The notes under the pieces were generated by a model that saw only the letters and a list, made by a program, of their open reading frames with translations, did no database searches and was not told where the DNA came from. Shown here piece after piece: positions 1 through 6,440 of a stretch of 18,735 nt of DNA. Both the position numbers and the translations under genes were made by a program. Position 1 is the stretch's first letter, and each line of letters begins with the position of its first letter. Source of the stretch: Dehalococcoidia bacterium UBA6808 (GTDB taxonomy: Bacteria; Chloroflexota; Dehalococcoidia; GIF9; UBA5629); the NCBI GenBank assembly GCA_002452695.1, contig DKFA01000051.1, positions 1-18,735 of the forward strand. Reading direction: 5' to 3'.

Positions 1-282
1 AATAACAAGAGCCGGTTTACCCTGGATATGACTCCTGAGTTGCGCACGTGTCTCAAGATCGCTGCCGCTCGCAAGGGCGTCACTATGCGTCAGTACTCCC
101 TCTCCGCTCTTGAGCAACAACTTGACAGAGAAGAGGTTGGAGTGCTCGCTTCCGGCGCCTTTAACCGGGAGACGGTAGAGAAGGCAAAGGCGCTTCAAAA
201 GTCAGTTTTTGGAAAGCGCAAGCTTGCCGACGAGTCGACAGAGTTGATTCGTCAAGATAGAGAAGAAAGGGTAAGCCAGTAG
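1..282 (+). CDS. VapB-like ribbon-helix-helix antitoxin, 5' partial
   Basis: The reading frame is open from the first base of the window and ends at TAG 280-282, so 93 residues are visible and the true start probably lies upstream. An ATG at 28 exists, but the residues before it (RFTLD) look like the beta-strand of a ribbon-helix-helix DNA-binding fold. They are followed by MTPELRTCLKIAAARKGVTM and an EQQL-ended helix, the usual order for antitoxins of this class. The C-terminal part is charged and probably binds the toxin. The stop overlaps the GTG start of the PIN-domain toxin by one base (TAGTG), the tight coupling typical of toxin-antitoxin pairs. Such antitoxins normally repress their own operon; the promoter is outside the window. 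The family call is good; the exact VapB subclass is not resolved. Confidence 0.72.
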   Translation, partial: NNKSRFTLDMTPELRTCLKIAAARKGVTMRQYSLSALEQQLDREEVGVLASGAFNRETVEKAKALQKSVFGKRKLADESTELIRQDREERVSQ

Positions 283-725
283 TGAACAGCTATGTAGTAG
301 TAGATGCCAGCCTAGCAATAAAGTGGGTACTGAGGGAGCCCTATGCCGAGGAAGCCCTGGCATTAGCAAGTGAGTGGGCTGCTGGGGAGACCAGGCCAAT
401 AGCACCATATCTCTTGCTCGTCGAAGCAACCAATGTCTTGCACCGCCGGGCAGCGCTAGGGCACATTTCCCCGTCTCAAGCAAAGCAGTTGCTGACTGGG
501 TTCCTCAACATGGGCATTGGGGTCAGGGAAAGCCCGCAGATTCATCTTCGGGCCATAGAGCTAGCTCAGGAGCTGCAAATGCCGGCTATCTACGGTACTC
601 ACTATCTAGCTCTGGCTGACATTATGGAATGCGATTTGTGGACCGCTGATAAGCGGTTTTTTAATTCGGTCAAGGAGCGACAGCCACGAGTCAAGTGGCT
701 GGGAGAGTTTGAAGCAGGGAGATAG
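282..725 (+). CDS. vapC: VapC-like PIN-domain toxin
   Basis: The gene encodes 147 residues from a GTG start that overlaps the antitoxin stop. PIN-domain toxins are Mg-dependent RNases whose active site is built from three or four acidic residues. Visible here are D8 in VVDAS, E48 in LLVEATNVL and D123 in LWTADKRF, in the right order and spacing for a VapC. The remaining conserved acid, normally the Asp of a YDA-type motif before the LALA helix, is Gly105 here (IYGTHYLALAD); the codon is GGT, one base from GAT. The toxin may therefore be weakened or inactive. Length is normal for the family. The downstream restriction-subunit remnant starts 2 bases after the stop and may once have shared the transcript. 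Confidence 0.85.
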   Translation: MNSYVVVDASLAIKWVLREPYAEEALALASEWAAGETRPIAPYLLLVEATNVLHRRAALGHISPSQAKQLLTGFLNMGIGVRESPQIHLRAIELAQELQMPAIYGTHYLALADIMECDLWTADKRFFNSVKERQPRVKWLGEFEAGR

Positions 726-727
726 CA

Positions 728-837
728 ATGCCAGACGTTGTAATAGAGAATCCCATACTTAATTCTGCTTTTGAAGAGCCTACACGGCACTTCAATTTTC
801 TGACGAAGGCATCACCAACGAAATAGTTGAAGCCCGT
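728..837 (+). pseudogene. 5' remnant of a type III-like restriction endonuclease subunit
   Basis: An ATG at 728, preceded by AGGGAG about seven bases upstream, opens MPDVVIENPILNSAFEEP and then TRHFNF, after which the frame runs into TAG. Moving the frame by one base at 801-802 restores DEGITNEIVEAR. Together these match the highly conserved N-terminus of the large type III-like (DEAD-box Res-type) restriction subunits, as I remember that family. The break sits in a T run (four T where five would keep frame), so one base appears to be lost. After about 35 codons the similarity stops and an IS630 fragment begins. The rest of the roughly 900-residue protein is absent. The recognition rests on the N-terminal signature alone. 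Confidence 0.6.
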
Positions 838-838
838 T

Positions 839-1360
839 ATGACTCTCTGGAGCGCCCGCAGGCTGGCAAGGCAGATAGGGGGTAGGAAAATCTACAGTTC
901 ACCACGTATGGCAAGTCTATGACCTGAAGCCCCATCGTGTAGAGACATTCAAATTCAGCCAGGATCCCCAGTCGAAGGAAAGGGTGATCGATGTTGTGGG
1001 GCTTTATCTCAATCCACCGGAGCAAGCATTGGTATTAGGTGTAGATGAGAAGAGTCAGATAAGCAGTTGCATCTGATGCTGGATAACTACGGCACCCATA
1101 AACACGAGAAGGTGCAGAAATGGCTCAGGCAACATAAGCGGTTTCACCTTCATTTTACTCCTGCTGGAGCATCCTGGATGAATATGGTGGAAATCTGGTT
1201 TGGCATACTGACCAACCAGGCGATTCGCAGGGGCAGCTTTGATAGTGTTGGCCACCTCATTGAGGCAATAAAGGCCTTCGTTAGCCGATGGAATGAAGGG
1301 GCAAAACCCTTTGTATGGACAAAAACAGCTGAACAAATCCTGGCAAAGGCGGTAAGATAA
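839..1360 (+). pseudogene. IS630-family transposase remnant
   Basis: Three blocks in different frames spell out an IS630-type (DDE) transposase. The first is TLWSARRLARQIG (about 842-880). After one extra G in the G5 run at 878-882, the next block continues VGKSTVHHVWQVYDLKPHRV through VGLYLNPPEQ to VDEKSQI (882-1061). The third reads LHLMLDNYGTHKH, FHLHFTPAGASWMNMVEIWF and RRGSFDSVGHLIEAI, ending at TAA 1358-1360 (from 1067). The catalytic D (VDEKS), D (LDNY) and E (MVEIWF) are all recognisable. Roughly 70 residues that normally separate VDEKSQI from the LDNYGTHKH block are missing, and about 100 N-terminal residues are absent. The element is dead. I could not define its terminal inverted repeats. 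Confidence 0.85.
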
Positions 1361-1621
1361 TGAAAGCTATTTCACGGACTAGATATTAGAGTGGTGGGCA
1401 TACCAAGTGGGACTGAACTGCCGGCCACAAGAAAGAACACGATAGGCTGTGCGACTATGTGCCTATTAACCCGCATCTTAGGTTTAGTTTAAGCTAACGT
1501 CCTAACGAAATCAACAGGTAAGACTGCCGACTGTTGATGTTATATGATTTTGTCACCATTTAAGTGTTTTGAGAAAATGTCACCATATGGTGATATTGAA
1601 CGTGAAAGAGGGGAGTGGAGC
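1361..1621. other. Non-coding gap between IS630 remnant and methyltransferase
   Basis: I see no convincing gene here on either strand. The stretch holds an 8-bp inverted repeat, ATCAACAG (1510-1517) and CTGTTGAT (1531-1538), with a 13-base loop and no T run after it. It also holds the direct repeat and palindrome listed separately at 1551-1593. The methyltransferase ends at its right edge on the minus strand, and no obvious intrinsic terminator for that gene is visible. Confidence 0.5.
1551..1593. repeat. Direct repeat TGTCACCAT x2 with palindrome
   Basis: TGTCACCAT occurs at 1551-1559 and again at 1579-1587, 28 bases apart. The second copy enters the perfect 14-bp palindrome TCACCATATGGTGA (1580-1593). 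The repeat lies next to decayed transposon sequence, so it may be the end of a second, lost insertion sequence or a protein-binding site. No open reading frame explains it. Confidence 0.45.
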
Positions 1622-2332
1622 TTAAGCGGGTTTGCGGCAGTAGATGGCTGTGCTCTTGGGGATGAATTTGTTGAGGATGTCGTCCAGCCATTTGGTGTAC
1701 TTGTGGGCGGTGTAGATGTCCCAGACGAGGAACTTGTAGTACATGGCCGGCACGAGGGCCTTCTCGTTTTTAAGTCCGAAGATGCCCTTCAGCCACCAGT
1801 AGATGGAGTGGAAGGAGTGCTTGTAGCGCACCTCGAAGATCTTAAGATTGAAGCCGGTGAGCAGGTCAAGTATCTCCTTATGCCGGAAAATGCGGATGTG
1901 GCCTCCGGGGGTATTGTGGTAATCGTCTGAAATCTTCCAGCAGACCGATTCGGCGAAGGTGGAGGGCACGCTGACGGCCATGATGCCGCCGGGCTTAAGC
2001 ACACGCACCAGTTCAGACATGGCCTTATTGAGGTTGGGGATATGTTCCAGTACCTCAGAGCAGACGACCTTGTCGAAAGTGTGGTCGGGGAAGGGGAGGC
2101 TGGTAATGCTGCCGGCCACCATATACCAGGGGCCGGCGCATTCCCTGGCATTCTCCATGTTATTGAGCATGTAACCGGCGCGCTGCAGGCTGGGGATGTC
2201 AAGGTCGAAGGCTACGGACATGCCGGGATTGATTTTACACACCTGCCAGATATGCCGTCCGTTGCCGCAGCCCGCATCAAGCACACGCTCACTGCCCTTG
2301 ATCTCAAGGAGATCAGGTTCGATCGTAATCAT
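1622..2332 (-). CDS. Class I SAM-dependent methyltransferase
   Basis: This 236-residue protein has the Methyltransf_11 pattern. SAM-binding motif I is VLDAGCGNGRH (residues 17-27), an acidic strand end follows in FDLD, then FDKVVCSEVLEHI (motif IV region) and the LVRVLKPGG hinge. The C-terminal third is rich in Trp, Tyr and Phe and may contact a lipid-like or membrane substrate, but the substrate cannot be named. I chose ATG 2332, giving MITIEPDLLEIKGSERVLD. A TTG at 2350 in the same frame would add six residues with no Shine-Dalgarno either. The gene lies close behind the ferredoxin gene on the same strand (stop at 2359), so translation may be coupled to it. Confidence 0.8.
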   Translation of the reverse strand: MITIEPDLLEIKGSERVLDAGCGNGRHIWQVCKINPGMSVAFDLDIPSLQRAGYMLNNMENARECAGPWYMVAGSITSLPFPDHTFDKVVCSEVLEHIPNLNKAMSELVRVLKPGGIMAVSVPSTFAESVCWKISDDYHNTPGGHIRIFRHKEILDLLTGFNLKIFEVRYKHSFHSIYWWLKGIFGLKNEKALVPAMYYKFLVWDIYTAHKYTKWLDDILNKFIPKSTAIYCRKPA

Positions 2333-2358
2333 TGACCGGCCCGATGTCAATAGTTAAC

Positions 2359-2619
2359 TTAAGCGGGGGTCTTGCCAGGATGGAGTTTCTTCCATTTTTC
2401 GAGGAGCTCTTCTTTGCTTTCTTTGTGGGCTGGATCGGGCACGCAACAATCCACCGGGCAGACCTCGACGCACTTGGGTTTGTTGAACCAGCCGATACAT
2501 TCAGTGCACCTGGCGGCGTCGATGACATAGATGGATTCGCCTTCTTTTATCGCTTCATTTTTACATTCCGCCTCGCAGGCGCCGCAACTGATGCATTCAT
2601 CGGTAATTTTGTAGGCCAT
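2359..2619 (-). CDS. 2[4Fe-4S] ferredoxin
   Basis: An 86-residue ferredoxin. The first cluster motif is CISCGACEAEC (C10, C13, C16, C20), with KN in place of the usual proline after the last cysteine. The second is CTEC (38-41) followed by CVEVCP (49-54), an eight-residue gap like that of Allochromatium/YfhL-type ferredoxins. A charged tail (KEELLEKWKKLHPGK) follows. The start is ATG 2619, preceded by a strong AAGGAGG (2637-2631). It probably carries low-potential electrons in the cytoplasm. Its closeness to a complex I operon that lacks NuoEFG makes it a candidate donor, which is an inference. It shares its strand with coaD and rsmD but is separated from coaD by 81 AT-rich bases. Confidence 0.93.
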   Translation of the reverse strand: MAYKITDECISCGACEAECKNEAIKEGESIYVIDAARCTECIGWFNKPKCVEVCPVDCCVPDPAHKESKEELLEKWKKLHPGKTPA

Positions 2620-2666
2620 TTGATATATATCCTCCTTAAATTGATACGAAAACTTCTTATTCTTAT

Positions 2667-2694
2667 AAAAAGTATTATAGATTATATACTTTTT
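2667..2694. repeat. AT-rich inverted repeat between coaD and ferredoxin
   Basis: AAAAAGTAT (2667-2675) and ATACTTTTT (2686-2694) form a perfect 9-bp inverted repeat with a 10-base loop. Read on the minus strand it ends in five T, so it could be a weak terminator for coaD. Two TATAAT hexamers on the minus strand (2686-2681 and 2679-2674) also lie inside it, so it could instead hold a -10 element for the ferredoxin. I see no good -35. Confidence 0.45.
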
Positions 2695-2700
2695 GAATCG

Positions 2701-3180
2701 TTAATGAAGCAGCTTCTTTTTGAGGGCTGCGCAGACATGCGGCGGGACCATATCGTCCAAGTTGCCGCCCAGCGCAATGATCTCCTTAAGCATGCTGGAG
2801 CTGAGGAACTGGTATTTGAGGTCGGCCATGAAACAGACCAACTCGACATCGCAGGCCAGCTTCTTGTTCATGAGGGCCATTTCAAACTCGCGTTCAAAGT
2901 CGCTGTTGGCGCGTAAGCCGCGCACCATGGCTTTGGCGCCGATCTTGCGGGCGAACTCGACGGTAATACCGGAATAGGCCGTGATCTCGACATTCTTAAG
3001 GTTTTTACATGACTCGCGGGCCAGGAAAACCCTTTCATCTACGGTGAAAAGCAGTAATTTTTGAGGTGTGTCGTAGACACCGACGACCACTTTATCGAAA
3101 AGCGATGCAGCCCTTTTTACTATATCGAGGTGGCCGTTGGTGACGGGGTCAAAGCTACCGGGATACAAAACGGTAGTCAA
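2701..3180 (-). CDS. coaD: Phosphopantetheine adenylyltransferase (CoaD)
   Basis: CoaD transfers AMP from ATP to 4'-phosphopantetheine to make dephospho-CoA, the penultimate step of coenzyme A synthesis, in the cytoplasm. The 159-residue length fits the family exactly. YPGSFDPVTNGHLDI (6-20) holds the nucleotidyltransferase T/HxGH-type motif with H17. RGLRANSDFEREFEMALMN follows from 87, and YQFLSSSMLKEI near 123-134 corresponds to the usual SSS(L/M)VKEI loop. The start is TTG 3180, placed by AAGGAGG at 3194-3188 with a seven-base spacer. It overlaps the rsmD stop (TTGA), so the two genes are translationally coupled. Confidence 0.96.
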   Translation of the reverse strand: MTTVLYPGSFDPVTNGHLDIVKRAASLFDKVVVGVYDTPQKLLLFTVDERVFLARESCKNLKNVEITAYSGITVEFARKIGAKAMVRGLRANSDFEREFEMALMNKKLACDVELVCFMADLKYQFLSSSMLKEIIALGGNLDDMVPPHVCAALKKKLLH

Positions 3181-3731
3181 GATGCAACCTCCTTGTGGTA
3201 AATTGAAATGCAGGTGTCGCCATATCTCTTTTCCTTAATCAAAGACAGGTTATTATACTGCTTTTCCAGCGGGGAGCGTGAAGCGTGCGATGCGAGGATG
3301 ACTGTTTCATCTGCAACCAGTCTGGAGGTGGATAGTTCACCCAGCAGCATGCCCAGCGAGGTATCGGCGTAGGGAGGATCCATGAAGATGACATCGTAAT
3401 AACCTTCGAGGAAGCCCAGTGCACGCTGGACCGGGCAGCAGTAGATATGGGCACGTTCGAAAAAGCCTGTTTTTTTGAGATTTTCTTTAATGATGGAGCA
3501 GCATTGGCCATTCTGATCAACGAAGTCCATCTGTTCCATATCGCGGCTGAGGGCTTCGATGCCCAGGGCTCCGCTGCCGGCGAAAAGGTCCAGGCCCCGG
3601 TCCCATCCGGACAGCATCGACTGCAGCATTGAGAAGACGGCCTCCCTGACCTTATCGGTGACCGGCCTGACGGCCAGCCCCGGCAGGGTTTTAAGCAACC
3701 GGCCCCTGGCGGATCCTCCTGTAATACGCAT
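3177..3731 (-). CDS. rsmD: 16S rRNA (guanine966-N2)-methyltransferase RsmD
   Basis: RsmD methylates G966 of 16S rRNA in the small subunit. The 184-residue protein starts MRITGGSARGRLL, the family's typical opening. It has RPVTDKVREAVFSML (22-36), SAM motif I DLFAGSGALGIEA (48-60) and the amino-methylase motif DPPY (118-121). ATG 3731 has no clear Shine-Dalgarno, but no later start would keep the conserved N-terminus. It is the first gene of the minus-strand unit and overlaps coaD, a pairing common in many bacteria. Its promoter lies in the region shared with the divergent nuo operon. Confidence 0.95.
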   Translation of the reverse strand: MRITGGSARGRLLKTLPGLAVRPVTDKVREAVFSMLQSMLSGWDRGLDLFAGSGALGIEALSRDMEQMDFVDQNGQCCSIIKENLKKTGFFERAHIYCCPVQRALGFLEGYYDVIFMDPPYADTSLGMLLGELSTSRLVADETVILASHASRSPLEKQYNNLSLIKEKRYGDTCISIYHKEVAS

Positions 3732-3764
3732 TTTGGCTGATGTCTAACTCATTTAAAGAATGGA

Positions 3765-3787
3765 ATAATAATCTGAGCGATTATTAT
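3765..3787. repeat. 9-bp perfect inverted repeat in the rsmD/nuo divergent region
   Basis: ATAATAATC (3765-3773) and GATTATTAT (3779-3787) flank the five-base spacer TGAGC. It overlaps the proposed -10 of the minus-strand rsmD promoter and the bases just downstream of it. A dyad in this position fits an operator for a repressor; a 5' hairpin of the rsmD transcript is the alternative. Confidence 0.55.
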
Positions 3788-3813
3788 ATTATGGCTGCCG
3801 GTTCCTTAGTCAA
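3783..3813 (-). promoter_or_regulatory. Putative sigma70-type promoter for rsmD-coaD
   Basis: On the minus strand TTGACT (3813-3808) is followed either by TAATAT (3791-3786, 16-base spacer) or by TATAAT (3788-3783, 19-base spacer). The leader to the rsmD ATG would be about 45-50 bases. The -35 is five of six to consensus; the -10 choice is ambiguous. Confidence 0.45.
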
Positions 3814-3829
3814 GCTAAATAAACCTGTT

Positions 3830-3859
3830 TTGACAAAAATTTATGACTTGTAATATACT
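3830..3859 (+). promoter_or_regulatory. Putative sigma70-type promoter of the nuo operon
   Basis: TTGACA (3830-3835) is a perfect -35 and TATACT (3854-3859) a five-of-six -10 with an 18-base spacer. The predicted start near 3866 gives a leader of about 35 bases before nuoA. GAGGAG (3884-3889) is well placed as the ribosome binding site for GTG 3900. Confidence 0.65.
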
Positions 3860-3899
3860 AACCAGCGGTTTGTGTGATTCCCCGAGGAGATTTTAAGAC

Positions 3900-4271
3900 G
3901 TGCTTGCGCAATATGGTTATGTTGGCATCCTGCTAATTATAGCTATTGGATTCACCATACTTATCCCGGCGCTGCCCATGCTGCTCAAGCTAATGGGCCT
4001 GATTCCACACAAGGAGAATCCCAATAAGACTACTACGTATGAGTGCGGAATGCAGCCTATCGGTGACAGCAGGGTAAGATACAATTTCCGCTTTTATTTC
4101 TTTGCTGTTTTGTTCGTGCTGCTGGATATGCTGACGATATTCATTTACCCGTGGGCTGTCAATGTCAAGGAACTGGGCGTGGGCGGGCTTGTTGCGGTGG
4201 GTATATTCCTGTTCATTCTCCTGATCGGATATATATATGCCTGGCGTAAAGGAGCCCTGCAATGGAAATAA
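3900..4271 (+). CDS. nuoA: Complex I subunit NuoA
   Basis: A 123-residue membrane protein with three hydrophobic segments (about 5-30, 65-86 and 94-113), the layout of NuoA/ND3. The conserved loop YECGMQPIGDSRVRYNFRFY (47-66) lies between the first two and helps form the quinone-side junction. The second helix reads LDMLTIFIYPWA: D76 matches the first of the two acids known in NuoA/ND3 (FDxE), but the expected Glu is Leu78. The start is GTG 3900 behind a GAGGAG site. It is the first gene of an unbroken plus-strand operon and overlaps nuoB by 10 bases. The identification is firm; the functional cost of the missing Glu is not known. Confidence 0.95.
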   Translation: MLAQYGYVGILLIIAIGFTILIPALPMLLKLMGLIPHKENPNKTTTYECGMQPIGDSRVRYNFRFYFFAVLFVLLDMLTIFIYPWAVNVKELGVGGLVAVGIFLFILLIGYIYAWRKGALQWK

Positions 4272-4870
4272 TCAGACCTTCGGTATCCACGCCCCAGGAA
4301 GAAGATATCGCTGAAGGGCAGGCCATTAATTCGTTAATGGAGCAGTGCAGGAGCCAGATCGCCGATCCTGACAGATGGATAGACGAGGAGATTAAACGCA
4401 ATATCCTGCTGACCACGGTAGATGCAGCGATTGCGTGGGCCAGGCAAAGGTCGATTTTTCCCATGATATTCGGGACGGCCTGCTGCGCCATGGAGATGAT
4501 ATCGGCCTCCAGTTCGCGCTTCGACCTGCCACGCTTCGGAATGGATATCATCCGCTTTTCACCCCGCCAGGCGGATGTCATGATCATCACAGGGACGATA
4601 ACCTGGAAGATGGCCGCTGCCGCCAGGTTGATCTATGACCAGATGCCTGAACCGAAGTGGGTGGTGGCCATCGGCGCCTGCGCCATCAGCGGCGGCACTT
4701 TCAGGGAATCTTATAGCGTGGTGCCCGGCGTCAACCATATCATGCCGGTGGATGTGTACGTACCGGGATGCCCGCCCAGGCCGGAAGCCATGATTTATGG
4801 GATTACCAGGCTACATGCAAAGATAGTCAAAGGCACATTCGATAATCCTTCCCTGTCGTTGCCCAAATAA
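4262..4870 (+). CDS. nuoB: Complex I subunit NuoB (cluster N2)
   Basis: NuoB carries [4Fe-4S] cluster N2, the last iron-sulfur centre before quinone. The tandem cysteines are C74-C75 in GTACCAMEMI. The other two ligands sit in GACAISGG and VPGCPPRPEA. FDLPRFGMDIIRFSPRQADV is the usual DNA-recognisable core between them. The 202-residue protein has an N-terminal extension of about 45 mostly charged residues before the conserved domain. ATG 4262 has AAAGGAG seven bases upstream and overlaps the end of nuoA. The subunit sits on the cytoplasmic side, contacting NuoD, NuoH and NuoI. Confidence 0.96.
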   Translation: MEIIRPSVSTPQEEDIAEGQAINSLMEQCRSQIADPDRWIDEEIKRNILLTTVDAAIAWARQRSIFPMIFGTACCAMEMISASSSRFDLPRFGMDIIRFSPRQADVMIITGTITWKMAAAARLIYDQMPEPKWVVAIGACAISGGTFRESYSVVPGVNHIMPVDVYVPGCPPRPEAMIYGITRLHAKIVKGTFDNPSLSLPK

Positions 4871-4891
4871 ATATTAAGGATATTCGATAAA

Positions 4892-5332
4892 TTGACGATT
4901 GCATTAAACGGCGAAGAAATCGGCAAGAAGTTGAATGAAGCCATCCCTGGAGCCGTAGTATCAGGGACCAAAACGGCGGTACTGGTGGATGCCAAGCAGC
5001 TCACCAAAGTTGCCGAGTATATGAAAAGCACGCCCGGGCTGGATTTCGATTACCTAACCGTTGTCACCGCCGTCGATTACCTCGAGTATTTCGAACTGGT
5101 TTACAGGCTGGTATCGCTTAAATATAACCACAGCCTCATATTGAAAACCCGCATTTACACCCGTGAAGACCCTGTGGTAGACTCGGTCACCCCTATCTGG
5201 AGGGCAGCCTATTACCAGGAGCGCGAGATATTCGATCTTTTCGGGATCAAATTTGAGGGACATCCATATTTGAAACCACTGCTGCTGTGGGAAGGGTTCA
5301 AAGGCTATCCTCTGCGGAGGGACTACCTGTAA
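4892..5332 (+). CDS. nuoC: Complex I subunit NuoC
   Basis: This is the 30-kDa-type subunit of the peripheral arm (146 residues). The family signature is clear near the C-terminus: YYQEREIFDLFGIKFEGHPY (107-126), then LLLWEGFKGYPLRRDYL to the end. It is a separate protein, not the NuoCD fusion of enterobacteria. The start is TTG 4892 with AAGGA at 4876-4880. The nearest ATG would remove the conserved N-terminal part. It follows nuoB after 21 bases, and nuoD starts one base after its stop. Confidence 0.95.
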   Translation: MTIALNGEEIGKKLNEAIPGAVVSGTKTAVLVDAKQLTKVAEYMKSTPGLDFDYLTVVTAVDYLEYFELVYRLVSLKYNHSLILKTRIYTREDPVVDSVTPIWRAAYYQEREIFDLFGIKFEGHPYLKPLLLWEGFKGYPLRRDYL

Positions 5333-5333
5333 A

Positions 5334-6440
5334 ATGCCTATTAAAACCGAACCATTTTATCTGAATATTGGTCCTCAGCACCCGTCAACGCATGGAGTGT
5401 TCCGCATGCGTTTGACGCTGGACGGCGAGGTCATCACCGATGTTGAGCCTATAGTCGGCTACCTGCACCGCGGCATAGAGAAGCTGGCGGAAACCCGCAC
5501 TTACACGCAGATCATACCTCTGACGGACAGGCTGGACTATCTGGCCTCGATGACCAACAACGTGGCCTACTGCATGGCCGTGGAAAAGCTGGGCGGCATC
5601 AAAGTGCCTGAGCGGGCCGAGTACCTGAGGGTGATCATTTCTGAGATGATACGCATTTCGAGCCATCTGATGGCTATCGGTTCTTTCCTGAATGACTGCG
5701 GCGCCTTCTTTACCCCATTGCTCTACATGTGGCGGGAGAGGGAAAAGATCCTCGATATGTGCGATATGATCAGCGGGCAGCGCCTGCTGTACAACTTCAT
5801 GCGCGTGGGCGGGCTCAGCCAGGATGTGCCGGCCGAGTTTATTACGTCGGTCAAGAAATTTGTGGCAGAGATGCCGCGCTATATCGATGAATACAACCAG
5901 CTTGTTAAGGAAAATGAAGTCTTTTTAGCCCGCAGCAAGGGCGTGGGCATACTGCCCAAAGAAACTGCTATTGCTATAGGCGCCAGCGGGCCGGTGCTGA
6001 GGGCGAGCGGAATGAAATGGGATGTCCGCAAGATGGACCCCTATTCAGTGTACGACAGGTTTGATTTTGAAGTCCCCACCGGCCAGAACGGCGACTGCTA
6101 CGATCGCTACTGGGTGCGCATCCTGGAGATGACGCAGAGCCTGCGCATTATGGAGCAGGCCCTGGCCCAGTTGCCCGCCAAAGGTCCTATTTGTGCTGAT
6201 GTGCCGCAGTTCTTCACGCTGCCTGCCGGTGAGGTTTACGGTTATATAGAAGCCCCCAAAGGTAACCTGGGCTTTTATATTGTCAGCGACGGGTCGATCG
6301 CACCTTACAGGCTGCATATTTATCCTCCGACCCTGATCAACATCACTGCTTTTGCAGATATGGTCAAGGGTTGGAAGGTGGCTGACCTTATTCTTACCTT
6401 TGGCAGCATGGATGTCGTATTGGGAGAGATTGACCGCTGA
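5334..6440 (+). CDS. nuoD: Complex I subunit NuoD (quinone-site subunit)
   Basis: NuoD (49-kDa type, 368 residues) forms the quinone head-group site with NuoB. The hallmark GPQHPSTHG (13-21) carries the conserved His. DRLDYLASMTNN supplies the conserved Tyr region. RVGGLSQDVP lies mid-protein, and the C-terminus is VLGEIDR, the usual end of the family (related to [NiFe] hydrogenase large subunits but without the metal-binding cysteines). It is somewhat shorter than many homologues, mainly in the loops. ATG 5334 has GGAGG at 5316-5320. The stop overlaps the nuoH start (TGATG). Confidence 0.96.
   Translation: MPIKTEPFYLNIGPQHPSTHGVFRMRLTLDGEVITDVEPIVGYLHRGIEKLAETRTYTQIIPLTDRLDYLASMTNNVAYCMAVEKLGGIKVPERAEYLRVIISEMIRISSHLMAIGSFLNDCGAFFTPLLYMWREREKILDMCDMISGQRLLYNFMRVGGLSQDVPAEFITSVKKFVAEMPRYIDEYNQLVKENEVFLARSKGVGILPKETAIAIGASGPVLRASGMKWDVRKMDPYSVYDRFDFEVPTGQNGDCYDRYWVRILEMTQSLRIMEQALAQLPAKGPICADVPQFFTLPAGEVYGYIEAPKGNLGFYIVSDGSIAPYRLHIYPPTLINITAFADMVKGWKVADLILTFGSMDVVLGEIDR

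Noticed and set aside
801..882. Frameshifts in the restriction stub and IS630 as sequencing errors
   Set aside because: Both sit in homopolymers, so errors are possible. The truncated ends and the internal transposase loss cannot be base-call errors, so I keep the pseudogene calls.
1490..1520. Possible integron attC-like core (CTAACG and CCTAACG words)
   Set aside because: The bases do not fit the RYYYAAC/GTTRRRY pairing, and no integrase or cassette is nearby.
1544..1930. Plus-strand open frame of 128 codons
   Set aside because: Most of it lies antisense to the methyltransferase, whose SAM motifs are clear; the plus-strand product has no recognisable motif.
2332..2916. Plus-strand open frame of 194 codons
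   Set aside because: It is antisense to the ferredoxin and coaD, both firmly identified, and crosses their non-coding gap.
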